Assembly: GCA_005885405.1 (NCBI GenBank)
Contig: VAYN01000012.1
Coordinates: 138,553 to 202,552 of the forward strand
Source of the DNA: Actinomycetota bacterium
GTDB taxonomy: Bacteria; Actinomycetota; Thermoleophilia; Solirubrobacterales; 70-9
Reading direction: 5' to 3'
Length of the DNA: 64,000 nt
The notes under the pieces were generated by a model that worked only from the letters and a program-made list of their open reading frames with translations, was not told the origin of the DNA and did not search any database. How positions within the stretch are numbered: position 1 is the first letter of the stretch; each line of letters begins with the position of its first letter. Positions 1 through 7,984 of the stretch are shown in pieces. The position numbers and the translations under genes were made by a program.

Positions 1-1061
1 TCGAGGAAGTCCACGTGCGCGGACTCGAAACCGCTGCGGGCGAGAGTCGAGCGCAGCTCGTCGAGCCGCCGCGGGCGGGTGCCGATGACGACCTTGAGCG
101 CCGGGTCTCGTTCCTGGCGGTGCCTTAGGAGGTCGAGGATCTGCTCCAAATCGTCGCGCCGGTGGGCGTCATCGATGATGAGGAGGGAGATGTCGAGAGG
201 CAGCTCGTCTAGCCCCTCCGGGGTCGCCGGTACGTTGGCGGCCAGATGGACGACGTTGCTCCGGCCGTCCCCGTCCACCTCGTCGGCGAACGCGGTCAGC
301 AGGCGGCTCTTGCCGATCCCTCCCCGGCCGGGCAGGACTGCCACACAGCGGTCCGAGCTGCGGAAACGTCGCAGCGCCTCGAGCTCCTGGTCGCGACCGA
401 CGAGGTCCCATCCCTGGTGGAAGAGGCGACTCTCGTCGGCGCTCTCCGCGGACACCGAACCTGCGCTGAGGAACAGCGCGGGGCCGGTGCGGCCTAGGAA
501 GCGCTGACGCCAAGCGGCCCCGAAGTGGGTCTCGACCAGCCGGCGGGCTTTCTCCGGCGGCAGGCGCCGGACAAGGCGGGAGATGTCGCCGACATCAAAG
601 AGCTCCCACCTCGAATGCGCGTCGATGGCGCGCCGCGCCCCGGCGGTCGCCTCGCGGCTAAGCAGGATCCAGTAGCGATCGGCCTGGTAGGTGGTGCTCG
701 CCACCGCGTTATCCACAGCCTTTGCGCCGAACTGCTTCTCCTGCTTGCACTGCACGCCCAGCTTGGCTCCGCCGACGAACTCGACGACGATGTCGATGCC
801 TTCCTGGGTGGACCCAGAGCCACCGAAGAGGTACGCGGCCTTCACCTCGGGCTGAAGCTCGAGTAGCTCGACGCAGAAGCCCTCGAACTGCGGCCATTCG
901 AAGCCGTCCTGTTTGTGAAGCGGAAGGAGGATCGAGCGAGGGCTGAGCGGCGGCGGGAGGCCGGGCGGCGGTGGGGGGATGGTGTCGCGGACCTTCGGCG
1001 GCTGCTCGGAGGTTGCTTCGAAGAGCTCCTTGAGCGGATCTGGCGAGTGCTCGTCGCTCAC
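1..1061 (-). CDS. Mrr-like nuclease / STAND NTPase fusion, 3' end outside window
   Basis: This frame is absent from the ORF track because it has no stop before the left edge. It starts at a GTG overlapping the sigma-factor stop (GTGA) and reads at least 353 aa. Residues 1-50 are a Pro-rich leader. Residues about 54-165 look like a PD-(D/E)xK domain of the Mrr type: GGSGSTQEGIDIVVEF followed by GVQCKQ, i.e. Asp90 and a QxK triad. Residues about 220-350 form a P-loop NTPase with Walker A LPGRGGIGKS, Walker B LLIIDDAH and a GTRPRR sensor strand. Nuclease plus STAND NTPase is the layout of Avs-type anti-phage proteins, in which a C-terminal sensor would follow; that part is not visible. The nuclease and NTPase calls are fairly firm, the defence role is inference. 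Confidence 0.75.
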   Translation of the reverse strand, partial: MSDEHSPDPLKELFEATSEQPPKVRDTIPPPPPGLPPPLSPRSILLPLHKQDGFEWPQFEGFCVELLELQPEVKAAYLFGGSGSTQEGIDIVVEFVGGAKLGVQCKQEKQFGAKAVDNAVASTTYQADRYWILLSREATAGARRAIDAHSRWELFDVGDISRLVRRLPPEKARRLVETHFGAAWRQRFLGRTGPALFLSAGSVSAESADESRLFHQGWDLVGRDQELEALRRFRSSDRCVAVLPGRGGIGKSRLLTAFADEVDGDGRSNVVHLAANVPATPEGLDELPLDISLLIIDDAHRRDDLEQILDLLRHRQERDPALKVVIGTRPRRLDELRSTLARSGFESAHVDFL

Positions 1062-1615
1062 TCGAACCGGTCCGGGGTCAGTCCGCGACGGCGGAGCTCG
1101 GCCTCAAGCCGGGCGCGCCCGTGGTGATAACAGGCCTTGACCGTGCCCTCGGCACAGCCGAGCATCTCGGCGACCTCCTTCACGCTGTGACCTTCGGCGC
1201 GGAAGTACGTCACAGCGCGCTGTCGGGCGGGGAGGGTACGGAAGGCTTCGATCAGTTCGACTTCCTCAGCGGGAGTCAGGCCCACCGTGATCCGATCCAG
1301 CAGATCCCGGTCGAGGGGCTCCGCGCCGTGCGCTTTCTCCCTGGCGATCACCTTCTGGGTGCGGTTGGCCGTAACCGTCTTCGCCCACGAGGAGATCTTC
1401 GACGGGTCGCCGAGCCCGTCGAGACTGTTCGCTATGTCGAGAAGCGTCTCCTGGATCGCGTCCTCTGCCACCCAGACACCTGGGCCGATGATGCTGCGGG
1501 CCGTCTTCGCCACGATCGGCCGCAGGGCCTCGAATAGCTGATCGCGGGCCGCAGGATCGCCCGCCTGCGCTGCGGCGGCGAGATCAGGGAGCGTGGCGAG
1601 GGCGGTGGTCTGCAT
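1058..1615 (-). CDS. ECF-type RNA polymerase sigma factor
   Basis: This 185-aa protein has the two-domain layout of group IV sigma factors. A region-2-like segment (AEDAIQETLLDIANSL then SSWAKTVTANRTQKVI, about residues 48-92) is followed by a region-4 helix-turn-helix (LPARQRAVTYFRAEGHSVKEV to GTVKACYHHGRARL, about 127-173). It would direct RNA polymerase to specific promoters, or act as a DNA-binding activator. No anti-sigma gene lies next to it. Its stop overlaps the GTG start of the downstream nuclease-NTPase gene, so the two are translationally coupled. A TATAAA element ends about 9 nt before the ATG, suggesting a leaderless mRNA. Confidence 0.85.
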   Translation of the reverse strand: MQTTALATLPDLAAAAQAGDPAARDQLFEALRPIVAKTARSIIGPGVWVAEDAIQETLLDIANSLDGLGDPSKISSWAKTVTANRTQKVIAREKAHGAEPLDRDLLDRITVGLTPAEEVELIEAFRTLPARQRAVTYFRAEGHSVKEVAEMLGCAEGTVKACYHHGRARLEAELRRRGLTPDRFE

Positions 1616-1622
1616 GTCCGTC

Positions 1623-1630
1623 TATTTATA
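1623..1630 (-). promoter_or_regulatory. Putative -10 element for leaderless sigma-factor mRNA
   Basis: Read on the minus strand, TATAAATA lies 7-9 nt before the sigma-factor ATG, which would place transcription initiation at or next to the start codon. No Shine-Dalgarno sequence is visible. The -35 region is not obvious. Confidence 0.4.
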
Positions 1631-1797
1631 AAGAGCGCAGAGTGAACCGAAAGGTTTAGTGGGGGCTCAGTGAGTCATGCCTCCTCCAGCGGGCGACCTG
1701 GCAGCGCAACGTCCCCCATGGTGGCCGTCAGGCCGAGTAGTGAACTTCGGGTAGCCACGCGCGTCGGGGGCGGGCATCATGAAGGAGCGGCTACGCC

Positions 1798-4431
1798 CTA
1801 GAGGGAGCAGTCGAGAACAAAGGCGCTCACTTCAGCGGTCCCGTCGGCGCTGACCGTTTCTGCCTGCTGTGCGAAAAAGTCTCGGCTGGCTTGGAAATCC
1901 CGGCGACGGCAGCGGCGGCAATTGACGCTATCGGATGCATCCCAGTCAGGAGAGTCGAAGTGGGCGACGACGTAGATCCCTTGTCGATGATCACCGTCGA
2001 GATAGCGATCGACCAGTTGCTCCTTCATGGCCTTATCCAGATCTCCGTGCCAGCAGCACTTCAACTCGATCACGACCCGTACGATCGGCGACCCCTCGAC
2101 ACGCTCGCCAGCCACCGCCTCGCAGACGATGTCGACCGATTCACCCATGTAGCCCGCGGGGTTTGCCTTGATCTCCAGCTCGCGGCCGACGAAGATCCCC
2201 TGGCCCGCGAGATCCTCCTTCAAGCGGTCCGCCAGCCACAGGGCGACCTGGCGCTCACGCTTCGGGCGCAGCGGCTTGGAATCCCAGAGGAGGGAGACCA
2301 CGCCCTCTTGGCCCTGGAGCTTCTCCTGGCACCGTTTGAGTCCGAAGATCAGGACCTCGCGAAGCTCGCGGTCTGAGCGGACATATCGCCGCCTGCCGTC
2401 CTCGGAGAGCATGAGGACATCGCGCGGCCGGGGCGGCTCCCACTCGGAGCGTTCGAAGATCTCCTCGGCGTCGTGCTGGTACCGCTTGATCCCGATCATC
2501 TTGGGAAACATCCCTGCCAGGCGGGCCAGCGTGTCTACCGCTTCTCGGGTCCCCTGGGCGGCGATCACGCCGATGATCCGCCACCGCCACGTTCCGATCT
2601 GCTCGCGGGGACTCGGGCCGTGTACGCCCTCTACTTGTGGATCCTCTGCGGACGGGAATTGCTCCTCGACCCATAGGTAGAGCTTGGCAGCGACCGCGGC
2701 CGGAAGGTTCGCCGCGATCTGCACCTCGCGCTCGGCGAGACGCAGCACGAGGTCGCGACCGAAGTCGACGTCGTCTTGCATCAACCTCCAGATCCGCTCC
2801 CACTCGGCCGCGCCTCGCTGCTCAAGGAGCACCATCGCCACCTTGACAGCGAGAGCCCGTCGACCGGGACCCCCGGCAAGAGCTCCGGGGACGACGAGTC
2901 GCCTGGCGTGTTCGAGCCCAGTGATCGATCCGTTCGCCACCAGGGTCCGCAGAAGTTCGGCGCGCCGATCCGGATCGCGCCGGGACCGCATAGCTCGCCG
3001 CAGGATCACCTCCTCGAGCTCGGGAGCCCATACGCGTTCGACCAACTTCAACGAGAAGAGGGTCCGCGCGGCTCGGAGGTCGCGGTCGAGGAGTTCGGCG
3101 AATCGATCCGCTCCCTCTTGTGGGGCCCTAGAGAAGAGGTGGTGCAACATCCAGTCGTTGAAGGTCGTCTCGTCGGAGCCGACAGTCGCGTCTCTGAACC
3201 AGCCGACGATCACGGCCCCCCAGCTCTCCCAGACGGAATCAGGTAACTGGGCGAATTGCACCTGATCGCGGTTGGCGAGCAGGCGAAGCGCTCGATAGCC
3301 AGCCCAAGCGGGCCAGAAGACCTTCTGCTGGCGTAGCCATCGCTCGGGTTCCGCGCCGCCCTCGCGCAGGTAGGACGGAGCGAAATCCAGAAGGCGCTGC
3401 CGGTCGACGTCGCCGATCAGAGACCAGCCGGTCAGCGCCGTGAGGTCGGAGATCAGGTACTCCCGGTGGCGGCGCTCATTGATCTCCATCCACTTGGTTG
3501 CGACCCAGAAGCCAGCACGATCGCCGCCTTCGAAGTCATCAAGCGCCGACTTGACCCGGCCGGGGATATTGAGGTCGGGTTCCGGTTCGTCGTCTTCCTC
3601 CACCGTCGCCTCGATGCGGACGACATGGAACTTCCGCATCTCCTCAGCGATCGGCGAATCGATCTCCACGGGCTCGAATCGCGGCCCGCTCAGCTGGTCG
3701 AGCACAGAGCTTTCGCCGAGCGCTTCCAGTATCGCCAGCTCGGACCCACCGAGGACAGGTAGACGGTCGATCAGTTCCGCCAGCGGGCGCTCAAGCTCCG
3801 TGCCGCGGGCGGCACGGAGCTGTTCGAGCAACCAGTCGACATCGTCTGCGGCCAGCAGCCTCGGAGCGGCGAAGAGGACGTTGACAAGCGTCAACTCTCC
3901 CGTGGCCATTAATGGAATTAGGCCCTCGACCAGGCTTCGTCGGCCAGCTTGCTCGACGAAGACCTCCGGGTGGTCGGTCAGCGTTGAGTGGGAGAGCAAA
4001 TTGACGTTCTCTCGTAGCAACGGCTCGAGTGCATCGAGAAACGCCTCGCGAATGTCCTCGTCGCTGACGATGGCTGGCCAGGCCATCACGAAGATCTCTT
4101 CGCGAAGCGTCGAAAGCTCGTCGGTCCCGAAGTGGGAGACGGGCACGCCTGACGCCCAGCGCAGCATGGGAGCTAGGTGGCCCGTCTCCAGGCCGTCGAC
4201 CAACTCGCTCGCCAGGAACATGCGGTAGCCCCCGATGAGATGCTCGCGCTTCGGCTCGGTCAGTGATGCGACAAGTTCTTCGACGCCGATCACGTCGGGC
4301 CAGAGGATCCTCAGTGCGGCCGCCTTCAGCTCGTCGTCCTCGTCCTCGTCGAGCGGCTCGGACGCGAGCGGTCGGACTCTCTCGAGCTGTGCCTCGTCGC
4401 CGAGGTCACCGAGCGCCGACGTGGCTGCCAC
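1798..4431 (-). CDS. C-terminal part of a frameshifted NACHT protein: helical repeats plus PD-(D/E)xK-like domain
   Basis: The listed start is not real. The frame is open upstream to about 4583 and reads ILADETDSPWARQIAC and then LQVRVAATSALGDL, a sensible continuation of the NACHT half (4512..5897). The middle is helix-rich and HEAT-like. The last 130 residues contain GESVDIVC, then VVIELKCC and MKEQLVDRYLDG, matching the D...ExK core and following helix of PD-(D/E)xK nucleases (ExK near residue 788 of the track ORF). The intact product would be about 1365 aa: N-terminal NTPase, central sensor-like repeats, C-terminal nuclease-like domain. Catalytic competence is untested. It may be inactive in this strain unless the frameshift is a sequence error. 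Confidence 0.6.
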   Translation of the reverse strand: MAATSALGDLGDEAQLERVRPLASEPLDEDEDDELKAAALRILWPDVIGVEELVASLTEPKREHLIGGYRMFLASELVDGLETGHLAPMLRWASGVPVSHFGTDELSTLREEIFVMAWPAIVSDEDIREAFLDALEPLLRENVNLLSHSTLTDHPEVFVEQAGRRSLVEGLIPLMATGELTLVNVLFAAPRLLAADDVDWLLEQLRAARGTELERPLAELIDRLPVLGGSELAILEALGESSVLDQLSGPRFEPVEIDSPIAEEMRKFHVVRIEATVEEDDEPEPDLNIPGRVKSALDDFEGGDRAGFWVATKWMEINERRHREYLISDLTALTGWSLIGDVDRQRLLDFAPSYLREGGAEPERWLRQQKVFWPAWAGYRALRLLANRDQVQFAQLPDSVWESWGAVIVGWFRDATVGSDETTFNDWMLHHLFSRAPQEGADRFAELLDRDLRAARTLFSLKLVERVWAPELEEVILRRAMRSRRDPDRRAELLRTLVANGSITGLEHARRLVVPGALAGGPGRRALAVKVAMVLLEQRGAAEWERIWRLMQDDVDFGRDLVLRLAEREVQIAANLPAAVAAKLYLWVEEQFPSAEDPQVEGVHGPSPREQIGTWRWRIIGVIAAQGTREAVDTLARLAGMFPKMIGIKRYQHDAEEIFERSEWEPPRPRDVLMLSEDGRRRYVRSDRELREVLIFGLKRCQEKLQGQEGVVSLLWDSKPLRPKRERQVALWLADRLKEDLAGQGIFVGRELEIKANPAGYMGESVDIVCEAVAGERVEGSPIVRVVIELKCCWHGDLDKAMKEQLVDRYLDGDHRQGIYVVAHFDSPDWDASDSVNCRRCRRRDFQASRDFFAQQAETVSADGTAEVSAFVLDCSL

Positions 4432-4511
4432 ACGGACCTGAAGGTCGGTTCTCGGATCGAGGGCGAGGTCGGTCAGGGAAGGGACCAGCCCGACCAGCCC
4501 GCATCCCGCCG

Positions 4512-5897
4512 CTAGATCGCAGGCGATTTGGCGTGCCCAAGGTGAATCGGTCTCGTCGGCGAGGATCGAGCCTGATCTCGCGCGCCCTCCATCAGCGCCT
4601 CTACCGCCCGTTCGCGCCCACCATTATCGAGCCCCCTCGGCTCGGAGCGCAGTAGGACCAGGGGGTCGCGATCGAGCAGCATCGCCTCGAATTCGGGGGA
4701 CAGTTCGGCGAGGGACACCGCGACCTCTCGCAGTTGGGGGACCACCCTGCCGGTTGCCGCACCGAAGAGGAGGTCATCGCGTTGGCGCGCGGATAGTCCA
4801 CCGTCAGCAATCCAACGCGCGGCGAGGAACTCGCTGTGGCTGGTCTGGGCGAACCGGCTCCGGCCAGCGCCCGCGCCGGCGAAGATCGCGGTGCCGAGCG
4901 CATCTTCCACTGCGGCCTCGTCGATGTCGAGGTTTCTTTCCACCCCAACGTGCCGGTCGATTTCGTGGCCGCCCGCGAGTTCGGCCAGCGTGGCTTCGTC
5001 GGGCCCGGGGGTGCCGGGTGCCGTCCGAATCACGCTCCGCCCGGAGAGCATCGTCGCCGCGGCGACCCTGGCGGAGACGGCCATACGGGAAGAAGGGGAT
5101 GTCTGCCCTATCCGCCGATCCTCGTCGGGCTCGCGGCACAGTAACTTGAGCCCCTGCTCGAAAGCATCCGATCTCCGGGTCGGGATGCTTCCGCTCTCAC
5201 GGTGGATCCCAACGAGGAACTTCAGCGATTCGGGGACCATTGCCAGTGACTGCAGCTCACTCGCGATGATTTCGCCGACGAAATTCTCAGGGTCGACTTC
5301 TTCTGCCTTGGCGGCCGCTTCCACGTCGGAGCGGGTGAGCGGCGCCAGCTCGCGCACTTCGAATCGCTCGCTTCCGAACCAGCCGCTCAACTCGTTCTCC
5401 AGCGTCTGGTGGCGATCGGCACTGCGGCAGCTGAGCCGGACGACGAGACGCTGATGAGGCGCGTCCTCGAGGCCGCGGATCAGGAGCTTCGCGGCCGTCT
5501 CCAGCCGCATCCGTGCCTCGTCGAGGGAATCGAGGTAAAGGTGGAGGCGGCCCTCGCCTGCCCGCCATTCCTCGAACTCTTCCGAGCCGAAGATCCTTTC
5601 CTCCAGCTCCGAGGCCACCCTGGTGAAGCCGAGTTCGACCAACAGAGCGTGGTCGCCCTCCCGCAGTGAGGCGTTGACCCGGCGATACTCGGCCTTGAGC
5701 TCGGTCGTCTTGCCGAGCCCGGGCTCGCCGATTAAGACGAGGCAGTCAATGTCTGCCAGCTCGGAGAGTCGTTTCGCGTCGGGCGTCGCCGCCGCGAGGA
5801 AATCGGATCGATCCGTCATGAACCCGGAATCGAGCATCGGGATTTCCTGTCCCTCCGGAAGCCAAAAGCGGTACGCGCGGAAGCCCCCTGCCTTCAC
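4512..5897 (-). CDS. N-terminal part of a frameshifted NACHT-family NTPase
   Basis: The NTPase carries Walker A GEPGLGKT (residues 57-64), a NACHT-style Walker B HLYLDSLDEA (about 118-127), a sensor strand RLVVRLSCRSAD, and the SHSEFLAARW motif typical of NACHT proteins. The GTG start follows a GGGAAAA stretch; no ATG is available before an upstream in-frame stop. The last ~20 residues (after MEGARD) are out-of-frame. Removing one GC dinucleotide from the GCGCGC run near 4579-4586 restores EGARSGSILADETDSPW and joins the next ORF. The total span of 4100 nt is two over a multiple of three, which fits a 2-nt insertion. Bacterial NACHT proteins are known anti-phage sensors; that role here is inferred. 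Confidence 0.7.
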   Translation of the reverse strand: MKAGGFRAYRFWLPEGQEIPMLDSGFMTDRSDFLAAATPDAKRLSELADIDCLVLIGEPGLGKTTELKAEYRRVNASLREGDHALLVELGFTRVASELEERIFGSEEFEEWRAGEGRLHLYLDSLDEARMRLETAAKLLIRGLEDAPHQRLVVRLSCRSADRHQTLENELSGWFGSERFEVRELAPLTRSDVEAAAKAEEVDPENFVGEIIASELQSLAMVPESLKFLVGIHRESGSIPTRRSDAFEQGLKLLCREPDEDRRIGQTSPSSRMAVSARVAAATMLSGRSVIRTAPGTPGPDEATLAELAGGHEIDRHVGVERNLDIDEAAVEDALGTAIFAGAGAGRSRFAQTSHSEFLAARWIADGGLSARQRDDLLFGAATGRVVPQLREVAVSLAELSPEFEAMLLDRDPLVLLRSEPRGLDNGGRERAVEALMEGARDQARSSPTRPIHLGHAKSPAI

Positions 5898-6015
5898 GAA
5901 CCGATTTTCCCAGTCGAACCGGCGCCCCTGGTGCCCTGCAGTGAGGTCGTCACAACACAGCGGCGCCCGAGGCGGTCACGCCCGAGCTGCGGCGTAGAGG
6001 AGCCCGCGCTTTCCC

Positions 6016-6021
6016 TAGGCT
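6016..6021 (+). promoter_or_regulatory. Putative -10 (TAGGCT) for the Ymh-like gene
   Basis: TAGGCT lies 6 nt before the ATG at 6028, with no Shine-Dalgarno sequence. This matches the spacing seen at several other genes in the window and suggests a leaderless transcript. Confidence 0.4.
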
Positions 6022-6027
6022 CCGATC

Positions 6028-7059
6028 ATGCCCGACGATGGAGTTTCGCCCCTTGATGCACTGCTCCAAGTAGTGAGAAAGGTCTTCGAGCAGAGGGGGA
6101 AGTGGCCGACGCGACAATATGTGCAGGCGGTACTCGATCAGGATTTCTCCTTAGATCTAGATGATGCACTTCAGGCAGCACCGCGGGCCCTCGTCTATTC
6201 CACCGGCACCCAAGAAGGCTCTGATGTGATCCTTACGGTCGCGGGCCTAGCGGCAGCGGGTGATAGCGAAGACGTGCAGCGCTTCATTGAAGCGCTGCGG
6301 TGGTGTGTAGCCGAACAATTGGGCTTCCGACCGGCGGACCCCGGAGAGACGGAGCAACTTCGCTTAGAGGCCGAGCAATTCAGGAGCGAATGGGCTTCCC
6401 GAGGCCAGTCGGTGACGGCGACCGAGATGGACAAGCTGCGGGCGATGTTGACGACCGAGGGTATCTATAGCTCGATCGGCGGAGAAGGAGATAGTTGGAC
6501 TGTCACCCTGGATCGCCGAAGCGTCTACCCCTACCGCGACGTGCAAACGACTGAGGATTACCTGGCTGTGAAAGGGGCATCTACCGCCACGCCAGCCCCT
6601 CCTGTCCTAGAGCTAGAACTGCCGGGACGCGAGCTTCCAAGGGAGGTTTCATCTTTGCAACTGGGCCTCGACGAGCTTCCCGCCAAAGTGAGGGAAGCCT
6701 GCGCGATCCTTTTCCTCCACGGACACTTTGCGCAGGGTGTACTCGAGGCCGCCAAGGTGATGCGGGATGTCCTGCGCCAAGCAAGCGGCCTCGACCTCGA
6801 TGGTGATCGACTGGCTGGCAAGGCCCTCAACCCGGACAACCCTTTGATCGTCCTGGGGGACCTGGCTACCGAGACCGGTAGGAGTCGACAGCGCGGAGTG
6901 ATGTTGGTCGCCCAAGGGATCTTTGGGGCTGTGCGCAACCCACTTGCCCACCACCGCATAGTCCTTCGTCCGACGGAAGCCCGTCAGATGGTGGCGATGA
7001 TCGCGTTTGTCGTCGAGGCCGTGGAAGCCCGCCGAATGCAGCCAGCGTCAGCCGGCTAG
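6028..7059 (+). CDS. TIGR02391/Ymh-like protein
   Basis: The 343-aa protein ends in a domain (about residues 225-335) resembling the Ymh/TIGR02391 family: HFAQGVLEAAKVMRDVLR, then NPDNPL, and RQRGVMLVAQGIFGAVRNPLAHH. The terminal RNPLAH fits an R-x4-H signature as in HEPN-type RNases, but an RNase role is inference. The N-terminal 200 residues are unassigned, with a short helical start (DALLQVVRKVFEQRGKWPTR). The gene diverges from the NACHT gene with about 130 bp between them. Ymh-like proteins often sit near restriction and defence genes, as here. Confidence 0.6.
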   Translation: MPDDGVSPLDALLQVVRKVFEQRGKWPTRQYVQAVLDQDFSLDLDDALQAAPRALVYSTGTQEGSDVILTVAGLAAAGDSEDVQRFIEALRWCVAEQLGFRPADPGETEQLRLEAEQFRSEWASRGQSVTATEMDKLRAMLTTEGIYSSIGGEGDSWTVTLDRRSVYPYRDVQTTEDYLAVKGASTATPAPPVLELELPGRELPREVSSLQLGLDELPAKVREACAILFLHGHFAQGVLEAAKVMRDVLRQASGLDLDGDRLAGKALNPDNPLIVLGDLATETGRSRQRGVMLVAQGIFGAVRNPLAHHRIVLRPTEARQMVAMIAFVVEAVEARRMQPASAG

Positions 7060-7399
7060 GCCCCGCCGATATCGCAAAGAGAACAGTTGTCGCACCAGAA
7101 CTTGAATTGCGCCCCGCCAGGCTCTCGAGTTCGCATGGTCAGCTCGGATCAGCGACAGGGCTGTTCTAGGTGGCCGTTTGGTGTACCCACTGCAAAATCG
7201 AGGGAGGAGATCGGGGACCGTCCTGCTCTATTTTGCGAGCGGGCCTGCTCTATAGAGAGAGCAGAACCCATTTCTCCCAGCAAGCCGATTTATCGGACGA
7301 ACTGCTGGACGGGGACGAGGAGGTCAACAAGCTAGCTTGCTGAGCGCGTAGACGCGGAGCTCGCCAGACGCTCTAGGACCTACATCTTGAGGTTAGGCT
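7060..7399 (+). other. Intergenic leader of the three-gene cassette, with short repeats
   Basis: No convincing gene is seen. CCTGCTCTAT occurs twice, at 7222 and 7244 (22-bp spacing). The second copy begins a CTGCTCT...AGAGCAG inverted repeat at about 7245-7264. These could be an operator or a short hairpin upstream of the 7400 gene. Base composition is more AT-rich than the rest of the window. Confidence 0.35.
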
Positions 7400-7984
7400 T
7401 TGGCTGTGAGCTACCAGTGGGCTGAGTCCTTCGCCGACATCGACGGTATTTCTTGGGACCCGCTTGTCCCGATTGATCGTAGTTCGCTGCTCGGCATCGA
7501 TTCCCGACCAACGGTTGAGCGACTCGCGGGAAGCAGTCCTGCAAGCCAACACGAGCGTCACTTTGAAAGTGACTCGGATCTGGCCCCGAGGACGATCGCC
7601 AAGCGGGTGAGCGAGATGCTCACTCTTCCTGGTTCGCGGTCTGACTACCACTTCGGAATGCTCCAAGCATGGGAGGCTCTTTACGCAGCACGGCGTCGAG
7701 ACGGGCGCGTATTCGACTGGATCGAGTCCCTCTGTTTGGCCGACATCGAACTGATGGAGCAGGGCCCCGAGCTCGTGTTCGCCGAGGATCACTGGAACAA
7801 CCTGGATCAGGGCTATCCGATCTTCCCGGCTTTTCAGCGTCTCTCGAGCCTTTACCAGCGCGAGGGGTATCTGGCCGATGCGGTCGAGATAGAGAAACGA
7901 TGCGCGGCGCTTGGCGCCGCACGCCCCGTGGGGGAGGAGGCGATCGAGCGCCAGAAGGCCCTGCTCGAGGAGGATGGACGCTGA
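7400..7984 (+). CDS. Unknown protein, first gene of helicase cassette
   Basis: The 194-aa product has no family I recognise. It is soluble and acidic with no signal peptide or membrane segment, and its C-terminal half looks helical (YHFGMLQAWEALYAARRR; FPAFQRLSSLYQREGYLADAVEIEKR), perhaps TPR-like. The track start is TTG, placed about 6 nt after GAGGT; a GTG two codons later is an alternative. Its last 11 bases overlap the ATG of the helicase gene in another frame, so the two genes are translationally coupled. It is probably an accessory subunit of the cassette; no function can be named. Confidence 0.65.
   Translation: MAVSYQWAESFADIDGISWDPLVPIDRSSLLGIDSRPTVERLAGSSPASQHERHFESDSDLAPRTIAKRVSEMLTLPGSRSDYHFGMLQAWEALYAARRRDGRVFDWIESLCLADIELMEQGPELVFAEDHWNNLDQGYPIFPAFQRLSSLYQREGYLADAVEIEKRCAALGAARPVGEEAIERQKALLEEDGR

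Noticed and set aside
169-513. 114-aa minus-strand ORF
   Set aside because: It is a shadow frame of the Mrr-STAND gene, which reads coherently with NTPase motifs in another frame.
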